Positions 45,893-57,704 of a DNA stretch of 64,000 nucleotides are shown piece after piece. The stretch comes from Stemphylium vesicarium. Taxonomy: Eukaryota > Ascomycota > Dothideomycetes > Pleosporales > Pleosporaceae. Within the stretch, counting starts at the first letter, position 1. The number at the start of each line of letters is the position of its first letter. The notes under the pieces were generated by a model that was not told where the DNA came from, searched no databases, and saw nothing but the letters and a program-made list of their open reading frames with translations. Made by a program: the position numbers and the translations under genes. The DNA is taken from the NCBI GenBank assembly GCA_004380135.1, contig QXCR01000101.1, forward strand, positions 49,017-113,016, written 5' to 3'.

Positions 45893-48020
45893 TTATCGCA
45901 GATCGCGCGCTTCTAGGGTACAACGTGCGGGTCTTGAGTGGACATGAGGTGATCGGAGGAAAACTTTTGCTGATAGCACTCACCATTTTTGCATGATGTT
46001 AGGATACAATCCTCTTCAAAACCGAGCCAGCACAGTGGATGCTCGTGTACGGATTTGGCCTGCGGTGACGGCGATTAGAATTTGACATGTTGAGGTTTCA
46101 AGCCGGACTCACCAGGACCGGAGGTAGCATGGCCGTGCGCGCACGAGGCTCCACTGGATGCACCACTTCTTCTTCCTCCGACATACTGCCTGAGGTGAGA
46201 TTGGAATTTGACCGCAGACGGTTGACGGAGCTACCCGTCTGGGTACGCTGTATCTTCAGGTTCGACGAGGTGATACTACCGCGCTGCCGCACCGAAGCCT
46301 GCGTCCACGTCAGTATTGTCGTTTCCACCTTGATACGAATTCAACTCACTGCGCGCGGCCTGTGCAGCATGCCGACACTAAAGTCCCACAACAACAGACG
46401 ACAGTCTTCTCCTACACTGCCAATCCGGTAGTTGCGCTCGTCACAACGCCATGGGTCGAATTGCACTGCCGTCACCCAAGAGTTGTGTCCTTGACAGCGT
46501 GCAACCAGCATGCTATCCTCTAGCGACCATATCGACACAAGGTCATCCTGTCCTCCTGTGACGACGTATCGGCCGTCTGGCGACCAACAGACGCACATCA
46601 TGCCGCCGTAATAACTCATGTAGTGGTGGAGCAACTTCTCGCGCAGGAAGTCCATGATGCGGAAAGAGCCGTCTTCCGAGACGACGGCAAGATGTCGGCG
46701 GTCTGGTGAAAACTCGAATGCGTTGACCTTGGACCTGGAAAGTTGCCAGTACGACACCGGGTTCGTCTTCTGATTCTTCGAGTTGACGGACTTCTTGACT
46801 GTCAACAAGGCTTTCAGCCTCTTCTCTCCATCGCTTAAGCCGTCTTCTGAGGGCGACGTGACCTCTTCTGGCGCAAACACAGCATCTTCTTTTTCTTTGT
46901 CATACACGACCAGACTACCATCCATGTGCGCCGCTAGAAACAGATTCTCGCTGTTTGGCAACCACCGTATATCGGACACGGCTGTCGCATTGATCACACC
47001 GTTCTTGTTGATACGCGCGTACTTTTGCGACATGGGCTCATACCATATTATATCGCCAGTCGAGAAGCCCATGATGATATCGAGATGGTTTGGACCTTTT
47101 GTGATTTGATTGATATCGTGACATAGAGCATGCGCCTTTGTGAACAGAATCTTAGTCATGTGTTCCTCTTTGGTGGGCGATGTCAAGTCTAGCCATTGGA
47201 ATGCGCGATTAATGTTTGCGAAAGCGTATAGACCGTTCGGGTTGTGTTCTTGCAGCCGCTTGGTCAGGGCCTCGTGCGGGATGACTCTAGATACAAAGGA
47301 CGAGTTGCTCTTAACAATATTGCTCTTCGGTTTCCGCCTCTTGGACGGATCCTTCGAGTCTTTGCCATTGAGCACAGCCAGCGCCGAGTTTCCCTCTCCG
47401 AATACCGGTGTCTTCAGGCCGTCCAATGGCGACGAGGCAAAGCCATTGGCACCGTGTGATCCAACATCGCTGGCTTGGCTATTCGTTTCGTGCGGCGATT
47501 CTTGGATGCTTGGCGGGACTTGAGAGCGGGTGCTGGTGCGCGTACCGAATCTATACAGCTGCGATTGCGAGGGTTGGCGGGGCGCAAGGGCAACGAGGGA
47601 AAGCTTGGTGCCGGCTGTGGGCGGAGATACCGTGGTCGCAAGGGGATTTGGGTTGTGTACGGGGGCTTCCGAAGGATGCGGCGGGGGCGTGGCTAGGTGG
47701 AGGTCGTCGCGGAGCACGTAGGTACCTATCATGGCATCAGTGAGCGCGGCTGGCTACAGACATGGGGATCGCAGGCCGAAGAAATACCTTCTCCCACCAC
47801 CAACTGATACTCGGGACCCGAGGGGTGGGTGATGGTGTTGTTGGTCTCGATAAGCTGACCGGGCACGGCGCCTGGGTAGCCTCCGACGGGATAGCGGGGT
47901 GGAGGTGGTAGGACGCTGTATAGATATCAGTCAAGGAGGTAGGCGGGTGGAGCATGATAGGGCTGCGATTGGTGGTTGGCAGGGCAGGCGGTCAGCAGGA
48001 AGATAGGATACTCACAACAT
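45893..48020 (-). CDS. creC: CreC, WD40 protein of the CreB deubiquitinase complex
   Basis: Exons 48020-48016, 47915-47788, 47725-46350, 46298-46113, 46059-45984 and a tentative last exon 45912-45893, about 596 residues. The first exon is only ATGTT; joined to the second it reads MFVLPPPPRYP, the expected CreC start, so the tiny exon is well supported. Conserved CreC blocks follow: TYVLRDDLHLATPPPHP, NNIVKSNSSF-like SNIVKSNSSFVSRVIPHEAL, CHDIN, IIMGFSTGDIIWYEP, five WD40 repeats (e.g. VCWSPDGRYVVTGGQDDLVS, IGSVGEDCRLLLWD), and LGFEEDCILTSCKNG. CreC stabilises the deubiquitinase CreB, which counteracts CreD/HulA-type ubiquitination in carbon catabolite repression. The last exon is the least certain: the family usually continues with GHIRTW after KNG, which I did not find. 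Confidence 0.9.
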
Positions 48021-48664
48021 AGCTGCTGCAGTGTAATCTGTCGCGGGCTAACGGCTGTATGGACAAGGTATACTAGCTGGCCGATTAAGACATTAGTTCC
48101 GCGGCAATGCGATGGCACACGCGAGCATAGGGCCGAGAGAGCGAGATGGGTCTATGTGAGAGCGCGCGCGCGGAGGAGGAAGCTCGTGGCCGCAGCAGCA
48201 GTCAGTAGGATGAAAGCGCGGGCCATGGAACCGGCGGGATCTGGGGAAGGGGAAAGCGGAGACGTTCGCCTCTCGGCTCCGTGCCGTGCGCTGCGACATG
48301 GTCTCTCGAGTCGCAGCATTCCCTCTCTCTGTGATTGTTGGTGGGAGATGCAAACGGCATGGTGTCGGCCCATCTGCAGGGTCGCGCTCCCACGCCACGA
48401 CAGGCATCTAAAACCTTCGCAGCGACCATTCTTGCGGGGCCCGCTGGCGGGGAAGCTGCGATCGTCTCCCACGTGTGCCAAGCCTATTTGACAGCGGACG
48501 CGCGCGCACTGATTTGTTGAACGAGTCGCTTTCGCCATGTATCGCAAGGCTCCACTAATCGGCGAGAAGACTTGGGACGGCGCCAGGCCAGAACTTCCAA
48601 CTCACCATCGTTCGAATTCAAGACACCTGGACCTGCCAAAATGCAATAGGTATGCGGTCGGGGA
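48021..48664. promoter_or_regulatory. Shared divergent promoter region, creC / GEM1
   Basis: 644 bp separate the two start codons, which face away from each other. It must hold both promoters; open frames inside it (up to 171 codons) overlap each other on both strands and lack domains. Confidence 0.5.
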
Positions 48665-50636
48665 ATGGCGACCGGTATGTGGAGTGCCCCTCCCGAGCGT
48701 CTTAGCTGACACGCCCTCTAGTACGAATATGTCTCTGTGGTGACGATGGCGTCGGCAAGAGCTCCATCATCACGTCTCTTGTCAAAGATGTCTTCGTCAC
48801 TGCAAAGATCCAGGCTGTCCTGCCTCAGGTAACATTGCCGCCCACGCTCGGAACGCCCGATAACGTCACCACCACCATCGTCGATACCTCTGCCCTCCCC
48901 CACGAGCGCCATGCTCTCCGAAAAGAGCTCCGCAAGTCCAACGTCATCCTGCTCGTATACTCGGACCACTACAGCTATGAGCGAGTCGCCTTGTTCTGGA
49001 TGCCGTATTTTCGCTCGTTGGGCGTGAACGTGCCAGTGGTGCTGTGCGCGAACAAGTCTGATTTGGCATCCAATGGAACAACATCACAAGTGGTATCCGA
49101 GGAGATGCTGCCCGTCATGAACGAGTTCAAAGAGATTGACTCTTGCATACGGGTGAGCGCCAAGGAGCACCACAACATCAACGAGGTCTTCTTCCTCTGC
49201 CAAAAGGCCGTCACACATCCGATAGCGCCTCTATACGACTCGAAAGAGAATATGCTGAAGCCTGCAGCTGTGTCTGCACTCCAGCGTGTCTTTCATCTAT
49301 GCGATACAGACAAGGATGGCTATTGGAATGACCAGGAGATTCACGACTTCCAGATCAAGTGCTTCGAGAAACCACTAGGTGACGATGATTTGTTGAATAT
49401 CAAGAAATCTATGGAGCGCTTTGCACCTGGTGCCACGGGAGAATATGGAATGGACGAGAAGGGATTCTTGCTCCTGAACAAGATCTTTGCAGAAAAGGGC
49501 CGCCATGAAACCATCTGGATTATTTTGCGAAAGTTCCACTACACCGACAGTTTGAGTCTGCAAGATACTTTCCTGCATCCCAAATTTGACGTGCCTCAAT
49601 TCTCATCAGCCGAGCTCAGCCCGTCCGGGTATCGCTTCTTTGTGGATCTCTTTTTGAAATTCGACATGGACAATGACGGCGGGCTGAACGACAGGGAACT
49701 CGCGAACCTGTTTGCACCCACCCCCGGCATGCCAACGTCCTGGGTCGACTCGGCATTCCCGTCATGCACTGTCCGTAACGAGGCAGGCTACATCACATTG
49801 CAAGGATGGCTGGCTCAGTGGAGCATGACTACGTTCGAAGAGCCCAAGACGACTCTGGCGTATCTCGCATACCTTGGCTTCGAGAGCGGCGAACGCGGGG
49901 GTACCACTAGCGCGCTAAAGGTGACCAAAGCCAGGAAACGGCGCAAGAAGCCCGGGCGTGTTGAGCGCAACGTGTTTCTATGCTACGTACTAGGGTCAAG
50001 CGGAAGTGGAAAGAGCTCTCTACTCTCTGCCTTCCTCCAGCGTCCGTTCAGCCATACATATCACCCCACCATCAAACCACGTTCGGCCGTCAACAGTGTC
50101 GAACTAAAGGGCGGCAAGCAATGCTATCTGATCATAGAGGAGCTCGGCGAGCTGGAGCCAGCCATCTTGGAAAATCAGGCCAAACTAGATGCGTGCGATT
50201 TATTGTGTTACACGTATGACTCGAGCGATCCAACCAGCTTCGCGCACATAGTCGAGCTGCGGAAGAAGTACCCACACTTGGATCAACTACCAGCAGTCTA
50301 CACGGCATTGAAGGCAGACCAAGACAAGACGATGCAGCGGTGCGAGCAACAGCCAGATGAATACACTAGTGCTCTAAGAATGGCACCGCCTCTACATGTC
50401 AGTGCGACGTGGAACAGCATCTCGGAGCTGTTTGTTCATGTAAGTACTCTTATGTGTGGGTGAGGTGCGGAGAAGCTGATGTTTCATAGCTGGCGGAAAG
50501 CGCAACCCACCCCTCGACTGCCTTCCCTAAGCAAGAAGAAGACGAATACGACTACCTAAATCTTTCGTTAGCGCTGGGTGCAGTCACCTGTGCGGTCGCC
50601 TGCGCCATCTTTGTTTGGAAGCGCAACAGAGACTGA
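48665..50636 (+). CDS. GEM1: Mitochondrial Rho GTPase GEM1 (Miro)
   Basis: Exons 48665-48674, 48722-50439 and 50490-50636 (introns 47 and 50 nt) give 624 residues. The 10-nt first exon, ATGGCGACCG, supplies MAT and the first base of Val; the product then reads MATVRICLCGDDGVGKSS, as in other fungal Miro proteins. Domains: N-terminal GTPase (P-loop 10-17, VLCANKSDL), two EF hands (DTDKDGYWNDQE and DMDNDGGLNDRE), a second GTPase domain (GSSGSGKSSLLSAF), and a C-terminal membrane anchor (LALGAVTCAVACAIFVW) encoded by the last exon. It sits in the outer mitochondrial membrane, controls mitochondrial shape and inheritance, and in yeast regulates the ERMES tether. Without the last exon the anchor would be lost. 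Confidence 0.97.
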
Positions 50637-51601
50637 TTGATCCCGACTCAACTACTTATACATAGCTAAAACCACTTGAATATTTCACCCCCACGTAGGC
50701 GTGTCTCGTATACTCCAATGGCCAAGTCAAGATTTTGACTTTAGATTTCTTGAATCATGACGAGGTAGACGATAAGTCGAGGGTTCAGCGCTTAGGCATG
50801 ACATCAGCTTGGCGTGCGGTTGTGTTGTACAGCAGACAGGCTCGCGAGGTACGAGCGAATGATTTGATGCAGGGAACATGTACCCCTGGCGCCCCGACAC
50901 CTGATGCGGGTAAGGCGCTAAGATGTGAATATACGACTGCTGGCGGTTGGCAGTAGTATGGACTGTCTGCGGGAATAGGGAGACACGAAGCTAGGGCAAG
51001 CTATCGGCTGGTGTCCCATAGAATCTTCTGGTTGACATGTCGACAGGTGTGGTGTAAGATGGAAAGCTGGCCTCATTGCATGTAGAAGCCGGAGTGAGTG
51101 TGACATCCTGGGGATCTACAAGTAGCCTGAGACTGGTGCTATTCTCGTCTTTCGCCACGCGACACCCTTTGCGGGCAGTGACTTGTCTTGAAGCGTATTG
51201 AGACGTGAATGAATGCAGGGTGATGGCAGAGTGAAGGGCGGCAGTTGTGCATGTCTCGTGGGCAAAAAGCAAATGGTACTCTCCCCCTGTGGCGGAGCAG
51301 GTCGTCGCGCGCCCGAGTCGTGTAGGTAGGGCCTCATCGGGTCTTCTCCGCTGAGGGTAGAGGCACCTTACGCGAAGCGTCACTAGCCTGGGCCTGCCTG
51401 ACAACTGTGTGCACCTTGTCCATACGATAGCCATTTTCTCACCCTGTTGTCATGGTCGCTCTCATTGTTAATCCTAAGACGTTGCACGCTTCCGCCCATT
51501 CTCCCGCCCGTCGCTCGCTCTTCGATGCCCTCGTCGTCCTGGCGCTGCCCTAACCACGCCGTGGCAATCGAGCCAACCCGCACCTCCGCATTCCTGGCCA
51601 A
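50637..51601. other. Intergenic region, promoter of the Zds-domain gene
   Basis: About 1 kb with no supported gene; several Arg/Ser-rich frames on the minus strand are composition artefacts. Confidence 0.5.
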
Positions 51602-54600
51602 ATGGTGAGTCCGCCCCATCATGGCTCTTCGAGCAGGGCCAGCGTGCAGTCGCAGGCCGCAGGGGGAAAATAAAGGGTGCTGGAGTTGCTTCTGCTGGGA
51701 TGCATGATTGTCCCCCTCTGCTGCATTCTCCCGGCAAAGGCCCGCGCCGCCAACGGAACTTCCAAGGACACCCAAGCTGACCACAGTCTCGCACCCCCCA
51801 CAGGCGACCGATCGAGCTCGCGAGCTGGACCGCCTATATCAGATGCGACACCCACCCCGACGAGGGCACGCGCCGCAGATCTCCATCAGCGATGAGAGCC
51901 ATCACGTCACCGAGGCTATAGGCGACATGTACGGCGGAGACAGCGACACCGAGTCGAATCGACGCAGCCTGCGGCCCCTAAGTTTCGTGCCCAGCCCCAA
52001 CGGCGACTCGATTCAGTCCTTTGGCGCCTTTGAGGCCTTTGACCCCTTCCCCAACGCTCCGCCCGCGAGATCCCCGCTGCGGCCCCAGATGGCCTACGAC
52101 CAGCCCGCGACCCCGACGAGCCCAAATGGCGGCACCAACGTGCCGCAGAAGAGGACCTCGGTCGCCCGAAGCCCCTCCAATGGCGGCCAAATGTCGCCTC
52201 CCCTGTCTCGCTCCAACTCGGACACGGCCTCGCACCAGTTCCCGCTCAATGATCTGGACTATGAATCGAGCCCGGCCGGCCTTGCCCAGGAGCTGAGCAA
52301 CCTGCAGGCTATACGGAGGATGTCCATGGGCGTTAACAATGCCGATCCCGACCTGCCTTCGTTCAAGTCTGCCAACTCGCCCCCCTCGCCGCCAGCCATG
52401 GAGGAGGACGAGGAGGCGAAGCTGTTCTGGGTCCCCGCGCGATTACACCCTGAATTGGCGCCCATGGAGTTCAAGACATTCATTGAGGACAAGATCGACA
52501 AGACTAGACGCCGCTCAGGAGACTCGGATTCGTTATCGCCGGACAATGCCATGGGGCGCCAAGGCTCAAGCGGAGGGTTGCGGAGGAAGAAGTCTATGCT
52601 GTCCAGGCAGATTGATACCGGTTCAGGCTACAAGGATGGTGCCGAAAGGCTCGAAAGGAAGCGCTCTGGGGCGCAGTCAAACGGAGGACTGGGCAATCTG
52701 CAAGAGCTTGAGCACATCCAAGAAGACCCAGTCTCGCTGATACGACGAATGAGCATCGACCACAAGAATATTGGTGGGGATGGGGAAGTCGGAGCCGAGG
52801 GCGATCTACCCATTGTTCCGGGTAGCAAGATGGGCGGCCTAGGGACACTAAAGCGATCTACACGCACCACCTACAGACGAGGCAGTCTACGCAAAGGCGG
52901 CCCACCCCTCTCACGGCGAGTCGTCACCGGTCGACAGACAGAAACCGACACAGAAGACTCACCATCTACCTCACCTGTACATTCGACAGAAAGCATACCT
53001 GAAGTTCCTCCTCTGCCGCTCGCCCGTGTCCAGTCCGAACCCGTTAATTCCGCGTTCGAAGGGTCGTCTGGCAAACATTCAAGAACGCAGCAGAACCGCT
53101 CGCCTTCCAACTTTAATGCGGAAAGGCCTGGCTCCGCGGAAGAGCCTCCAAGGTCAGCTTCTACTGAGCCCGTGTCCCAGGGCCGCTCGTCGCCTCAGCC
53201 GAGAAAGTTTCACTCCAGAATTGCTTCAAATGGCCGCACGACTGCACCTCTGCCTGGATACAACCCTCAGCAGCAACAACAGCAGCAAGTGCCCCAAATT
53301 GTCGAGACCCCACCGCCGAAAGAGCAGGAGAGGCCACCACAATTCCAATTACCCGAACGGCACTCATCACGCCAGCCCCCGCCTCAATCTCAGCAGCAGC
53401 CAAGTGGACCCCGCAGCTATCCTCAGCCTCAGCCTCAGCCTCAGCCTCAACCACAACCCCAGCCTCAGGCCTCGAGCCAGCCACGACAGTCTCCTTCAAG
53501 CCGACCGAATCGTCATGCCCAAGCTGCTCAGTCTTCTCCTATCAAACCCTCTCAGTCATTCGATGATTTAGTCGGGCAGTCTTCGCCAATGCCAGGCACG
53601 AGCAACAGAGTAGATTCCTTGTCCATCATTCCCAATGCCCCCGAGGAGGAGAAATCAGACAAGAAATCCAAAGATAAAAAGGATGGCTCCGAGGGTGGCC
53701 CGAGAAAAACGAGCTGGGGCTGGTTCGGTGGTGATAAGGAAAAAGACAAGAAAAAGGATGATAAGGATAAGGATGGGTCCAAGAAGGTTAAGAACAAGCT
53801 TAGCAAACCCCAAGAAAAGGGTCATGATGATACCAGACTGGATCTGCTCCAAACGTCGATACAGGGTGGCGGCCGTGGTCGCGAAAGCGTGGTCTTGGAC
53901 CGTGAAAGCGTCAAACTGGAAGAAGAACGCAAGAAGGAAAGTGCTAGGAAAACCTCTAGCGAGGGCAAGAAGGAGAAAGAGCCCGGTCTTCTGTCATCCA
54001 TCTTCGGAGGTGGAAAGAAGAAGGGTGAAAAAGAGTCATCTCACAAGAAGAATGCTTCTCGCGGACTATCACCAGAACCTCCGGCTCGCATCTTGAAGCC
54101 CGACATTGACTACAACTGGACACGGTTCTCGATTCTAGAAGAGCGTGCCATCTACCGCATGGCGCACATCAAGCTTGCGAATCCTCGTCGCGAACTCTAT
54201 TCGCAAGTTCTGCTAAGTAACTTCATGTACTCGTACCTTGCAAAGGTGCAGCAAATGCACCCGCAAATCTCCATTGGCAACTCGAAGCAGGCGAAACAGG
54301 CTCAACAGGCCCAACAAGCCCAACAAGCCGCACAGCAGAAGAAGGAGCAACAAGCTCAGCAAGCCGCTCAACAGTCACAACAAGCGCCTCAACAACAACC
54401 ACCGCAATCGCAGCCAGAGGAGTTTGCGCAGTATCAGAGGTACCAGCAGGTAAGAAGCGTTTTCGTCATATTGATGGCCTTGACTAACAATCATAGCAGC
54501 AGCAACAGCAGCAGCACGAGCAATCAGAGAAGAGCAGCGAATGGCCTAGTGTACATCAACAGCAAGAGAATGGCCTCTCTCAACAACCCCAGCAAAATGG

Positions 54601-54811
54601 TCAGCATCAACGAGGCGGATCGCAAGGCAACTCGTACAACCAAAACCCGCGGGACTCACATCATTCGAACTATAGTGCAAATGGCGGTGGCGGCGGCGGC
54701 GGATATAGTGTCGCAAATTCACAGAACTATCTGGGCCAGTCGGGCAAGGGTGGCTACAATCACTACCCGGACTCAGACCAAACTGCTCGGGCTGATGACG
54801 ACATGTGGTAG
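51602..54811 (+). CDS. Zds1/Zds2-like protein with Zds_C domain
   Basis: Exons 51602-51604, 51804-54449 and 54497-54811 give about 987 residues. The first exon is just ATG, followed by a consensus donor (GTGAGT) and an acceptor CACAG at 51803; ATG 51843 (MRHPPRRGHAPQ) is an in-frame alternative start. A conserved opening, GHAPQISISDESHHVTEAIG, is followed by a long disordered region with many Ser/Pro and basic stretches, a (CAG/CCT) Pro-Gln run and Lys-rich segments. The diagnostic Zds_C domain lies at about 762-816 (PDIDYNWTRFSILEERAIY, RMAHIKLANPRRELYSQVLL). Zds proteins bind PP2A-Cdc55 and regulate mitotic entry and exit, polarity and stress. The C-terminal exon encodes Gln-rich and Gly-rich sequence ending ADDDMW. 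Confidence 0.87.
53421..53468 (+). repeat. CCTCAG hexanucleotide repeat inside the Zds-like gene
   Basis: CCTCAG and close variants repeat about eight times, encoding alternating Pro-Gln. Such runs change length easily between strains without shifting the frame. Confidence 0.85.
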
Positions 54812-55783
54812 CATCGGTAGCATCACAGAAGCGACTGGCGGATGTATCATCTATCTTCCTCCTGAACGGGCGACATGGTTATCTAGCCCCCTCTCTTTCA
54901 AACTATACGCTTTTTTTTCCCTGTTTTCTTACATTTCCTCTAAGCTTTCCCCCTGTAACTATACTAGGTGTGTCATTTATTGTGTAATTTCTTGTGTTGC
55001 GGTGTGCGCCGGGCGTTGGGGTTGTGTGAGCGGACATGCAAATAGATGGGAAAGGGAAGGGAAATCAGGAATGAGATGAAATATTTGACGGTCAGTCGCA
55101 AAGCGTGCAGGATTCAGAAATTTTTCATCTAATGTAGTCATTTGAGCTAGTGGATTGTCGTACCTGCATATATACATACATTGGTGCGCTTGGGTACCTG
55201 CATATCATGTGCCACGCTGATGTTCACGCGCATGGTCTTGATTCGTCGGATCCAGGATGTGAAGTATGGTGAGTTTGTGAAGTGTAGCTAGCATTGCAGG
55301 GTGCATGGTTTTTTGTGCAAGTTGGAGAAGCGCATAACGACGTCGAGTCGTCCTTGTTGTCGAAGTCACATAGAAACAGATCTGCAGATGCTTCTTTCCA
55401 GGCAAATCACCCAGGGTACCGCTGACACATCAGCGCCAGCATTACGAGTGTCATGTAAATCGGGTATGATAAGCTTATCAATGACAGCTACCCCACACGA
55501 GAAGATGCTACATCCACAACCCTCCGGTGCGCAAATCTCTCCGCAGCTTCCTTCCATCTCTCCGTAACCTTTTCGCCTCAAACTAGAAGAGCCCCGGAAA
55601 CGGTCTTTCACATTGCAAGTCCACACTACTGGAGACACTAAAACCACAAGCCTAGCACATATTGACGTCATCACCCCATCCCATCCCATCAAACCCGAGA
55701 CACTACGTTCGCTACCCATTCCTTCCCCATTCACCCACCGCCAAGCGAGCAACGCAGGAAAAAGCAAATAAACTCCATCAAAA
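54812..55783. other. Intergenic region, 3' flank of the Zds-like gene and promoter of the cupin gene
   Basis: No supported gene. The left part is T/C-rich (3' untranslated region); frames of up to 146 codons on the minus strand are antisense and lack domains. Confidence 0.5.
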
Positions 55784-56679
55784 ATGTCGTTCATCCCCGG
55801 CGCCACTTCTAAACTAACACCAATTTACCCCGTCCCTCCCGACAACAGCGAAAGCACAGAGTCACCCTCAACCCAACGCATCATTTCCGCCCTAGGATTA
55901 GAAAAACATATCGAAGGCGGCTACTTTGCTGAAATCGACCGCAATCCACTGGTTATCCCGAATCCGTTTTTGGCGGAGAATGCAGGGAAAGATGGGGAGG
56001 AGAAGAGGGAGGGGAAGAAAGAGGAGGTTGTGAACCGTACGGCGGACAAACCCGTCTCTGGCGATGATAGCGTGAGGAATGCTAGTACGAGTATTTATTA
56101 TATGCTCAGTCCGAGTACGCCGCAGGGGCATTTTCATCGGAATAAGGGGAGGACGGTATGCTCCCCCTCACGTTGCTTTCTCTCTCCTTTCTTTGCTGTC
56201 TTTCACTTGGATATAGGGAGAAATGGTACGCTGACTCTTGTGTGTATGTGTAGGTGCATACGTTGATTTCAGGACGGGGCCGCTATGTCCTTATCCACGC
56301 CGATGAAGCTGGCGAGAAGAAGAGAGTGGAGACTTTTATTGTAGGCAAGGATGTTGGTGAGGGGGAGAAGAGCGTTTGGATTGTTGAGGGGGGCAAATTC
56401 AAGGCTAGTTATTTGCTTGATGGGGCCGAGGGGGAGAGGCTGTTGATTAGTGAGGTACTTTTCCCATTTCCCATGTTCTTTCTATCGATTTCTTTTATCC
56501 TGGTGGTGTTGTAAGCGTCAGGGAGAAGTTTTATCGTACTAATATGCTGGAACTTTTGACAGACTGTGATACCCGGCTTCGAGTACTCGGACCACGATTT
56601 CCTGGACGTGGATAAGTTTTGGCAGTTGGTTACCAAGGAACAAGCCTCGGAGCTGGAGTGGCTAGTCCGCAAGTCGTAG
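55784..56679 (+). CDS. DUF985 cupin-family protein
   Basis: Exons 55784-56155, 56254-56454 and 56563-56679 (introns 98 and 108 nt) give 229 residues. The opening IISALGLEKHIEGGYFAEIDR is the DUF985/Cupin_5 signature. STSIYYMLSPSTPQGHFHRNK follows, with a likely metal-binding HFH, then VHTLISGRGRYVLI, and at the end TVIPGFEYSDHDFLD. An acidic and basic low-complexity insert (residues about 65-95, with KDGEEKREGKKEEVV) interrupts the first half and is not typical of bacterial members. The fold is a small beta barrel; function in fungi is not established. No targeting signal. Confidence 0.9.
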
Positions 56680-56750
56680 TATATGCGTGAAGAAGTTGAA
56701 TAATTACCCGTCATCTAGGGGCATGTGAGGAAACAAGGATTCAGAAAATC

Positions 56751-57704
56751 TTAATCACATCTACACACCTCCACAGCAAAACTAGCAGCGCACTCAATTG
56801 CCCACCCAAAACATCTCGCATACCACCCCGCACTCCAATGACTCAGCTCCAAACAATGCGGCGCGTTTTGAACCAACCCACCCTCGACTCTCTCACTCTT
56901 CTTAAACGCCGCTAAACACACATCGACCTCCCCTTTACTTGCCACAAAAAACAGATCCAAACCCGACATGACCCACAGCACCGGAACTCTCACCTCAGCC
57001 GCCCACTCCTGCTTCCACCTCGGCAGCCAATCGTTCGGCAAACACTCAATCTCTGCAAACGGCGCCTCGTGATCCAATTTCGCGGCTAGTTGCAAGATCT
57101 CTGCATCCGTGGTGCGGTCTGGTGAGTGGAACATCAGCGCGTCTTTGACATCAAGTGGATACTTGACACGCTCCCCATCCGCATTAGGCGCCATAACGCG
57201 ATTCCGAATCGCGGACTCCGTCTGCGTATTTCCCATCCCGGACACAATGAGTCCCGCAAGCGGATACATCTTCTCCGCATCCCGTGCGTGCATAGCAGCT
57301 ACGATAGTCCCCGGCATACCACCTAGACTATGACACAGTAGCACGATAGCCGTACACTGGTTCGGTATCCCGTACTCAGTCCACAGCGCGGGGAGAATGT
57401 GCCGGTGTAGTTGCTCTGCTGAAGCTTCTGCGAAGCTGAGGCCCGGTGGTAGGGGGAGGATGCTGCTTGTGCCCCCGTAGCCGGGGCGGTTGAGGGAGAG
57501 GAACGGGATGGATAGGTGGTTGCTTAGGGTCAGGGCGGTATACCGCGAGGAGGCGGAGAAGTAAGTGGCGTGGTAGGAGCCGCCGTGGAGAGCGACGATT
57601 AGGGGTGTGTGCTTTGGTGGGGGGTTTGTTGGGGAGATGGTGGGGATGTTGCGGAGACCGGTTACCCGGGTTTTGTTTGGAAGGGTGAGGGTGAAGGAGT
57701 CCAT
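56751..57704 (-). CDS. Alpha/beta hydrolase
   Basis: Single exon, 317 residues. It has the alpha/beta hydrolase order: LIVALHGGSYHATYF (oxyanion strand), LNRPGYGG, the nucleophile elbow LLCHSLGG (Ser in CHSLG, Cys replacing the usual Gly), VPVLWVMSGLDLFF (acid strand) and the catalytic His region APHCLELSH near the C-terminus. Substrate unknown. It is convergent with the DUF985 gene with only 71 bp between the two stop codons, so their transcripts may overlap. No signal peptide. Confidence 0.9.
   Translation of the reverse strand: MDSFTLTLPNKTRVTGLRNIPTISPTNPPPKHTPLIVALHGGSYHATYFSASSRYTALTLSNHLSIPFLSLNRPGYGGTSSILPLPPGLSFAEASAEQLHRHILPALWTEYGIPNQCTAIVLLCHSLGGMPGTIVAAMHARDAEKMYPLAGLIVSGMGNTQTESAIRNRVMAPNADGERVKYPLDVKDALMFHSPDRTTDAEILQLAAKLDHEAPFAEIECLPNDWLPRWKQEWAAEVRVPVLWVMSGLDLFFVASKGEVDVCLAAFKKSERVEGGLVQNAPHCLELSHWSAGWYARCFGWAIECAASFAVEVCRCD

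Noticed and set aside
48093..48547. Overlapping frames of 104-171 codons in the creC/GEM1 promoter region
   Set aside because: Frames on both strands overlap the same bases, with no domain; explained by local composition.
51708..51803. Upstream start of the Zds-like frame at 51708
   Set aside because: These bases read as intron sequence between ATG 51602-51604 and the acceptor at 51803; the protein-like part starts after it.
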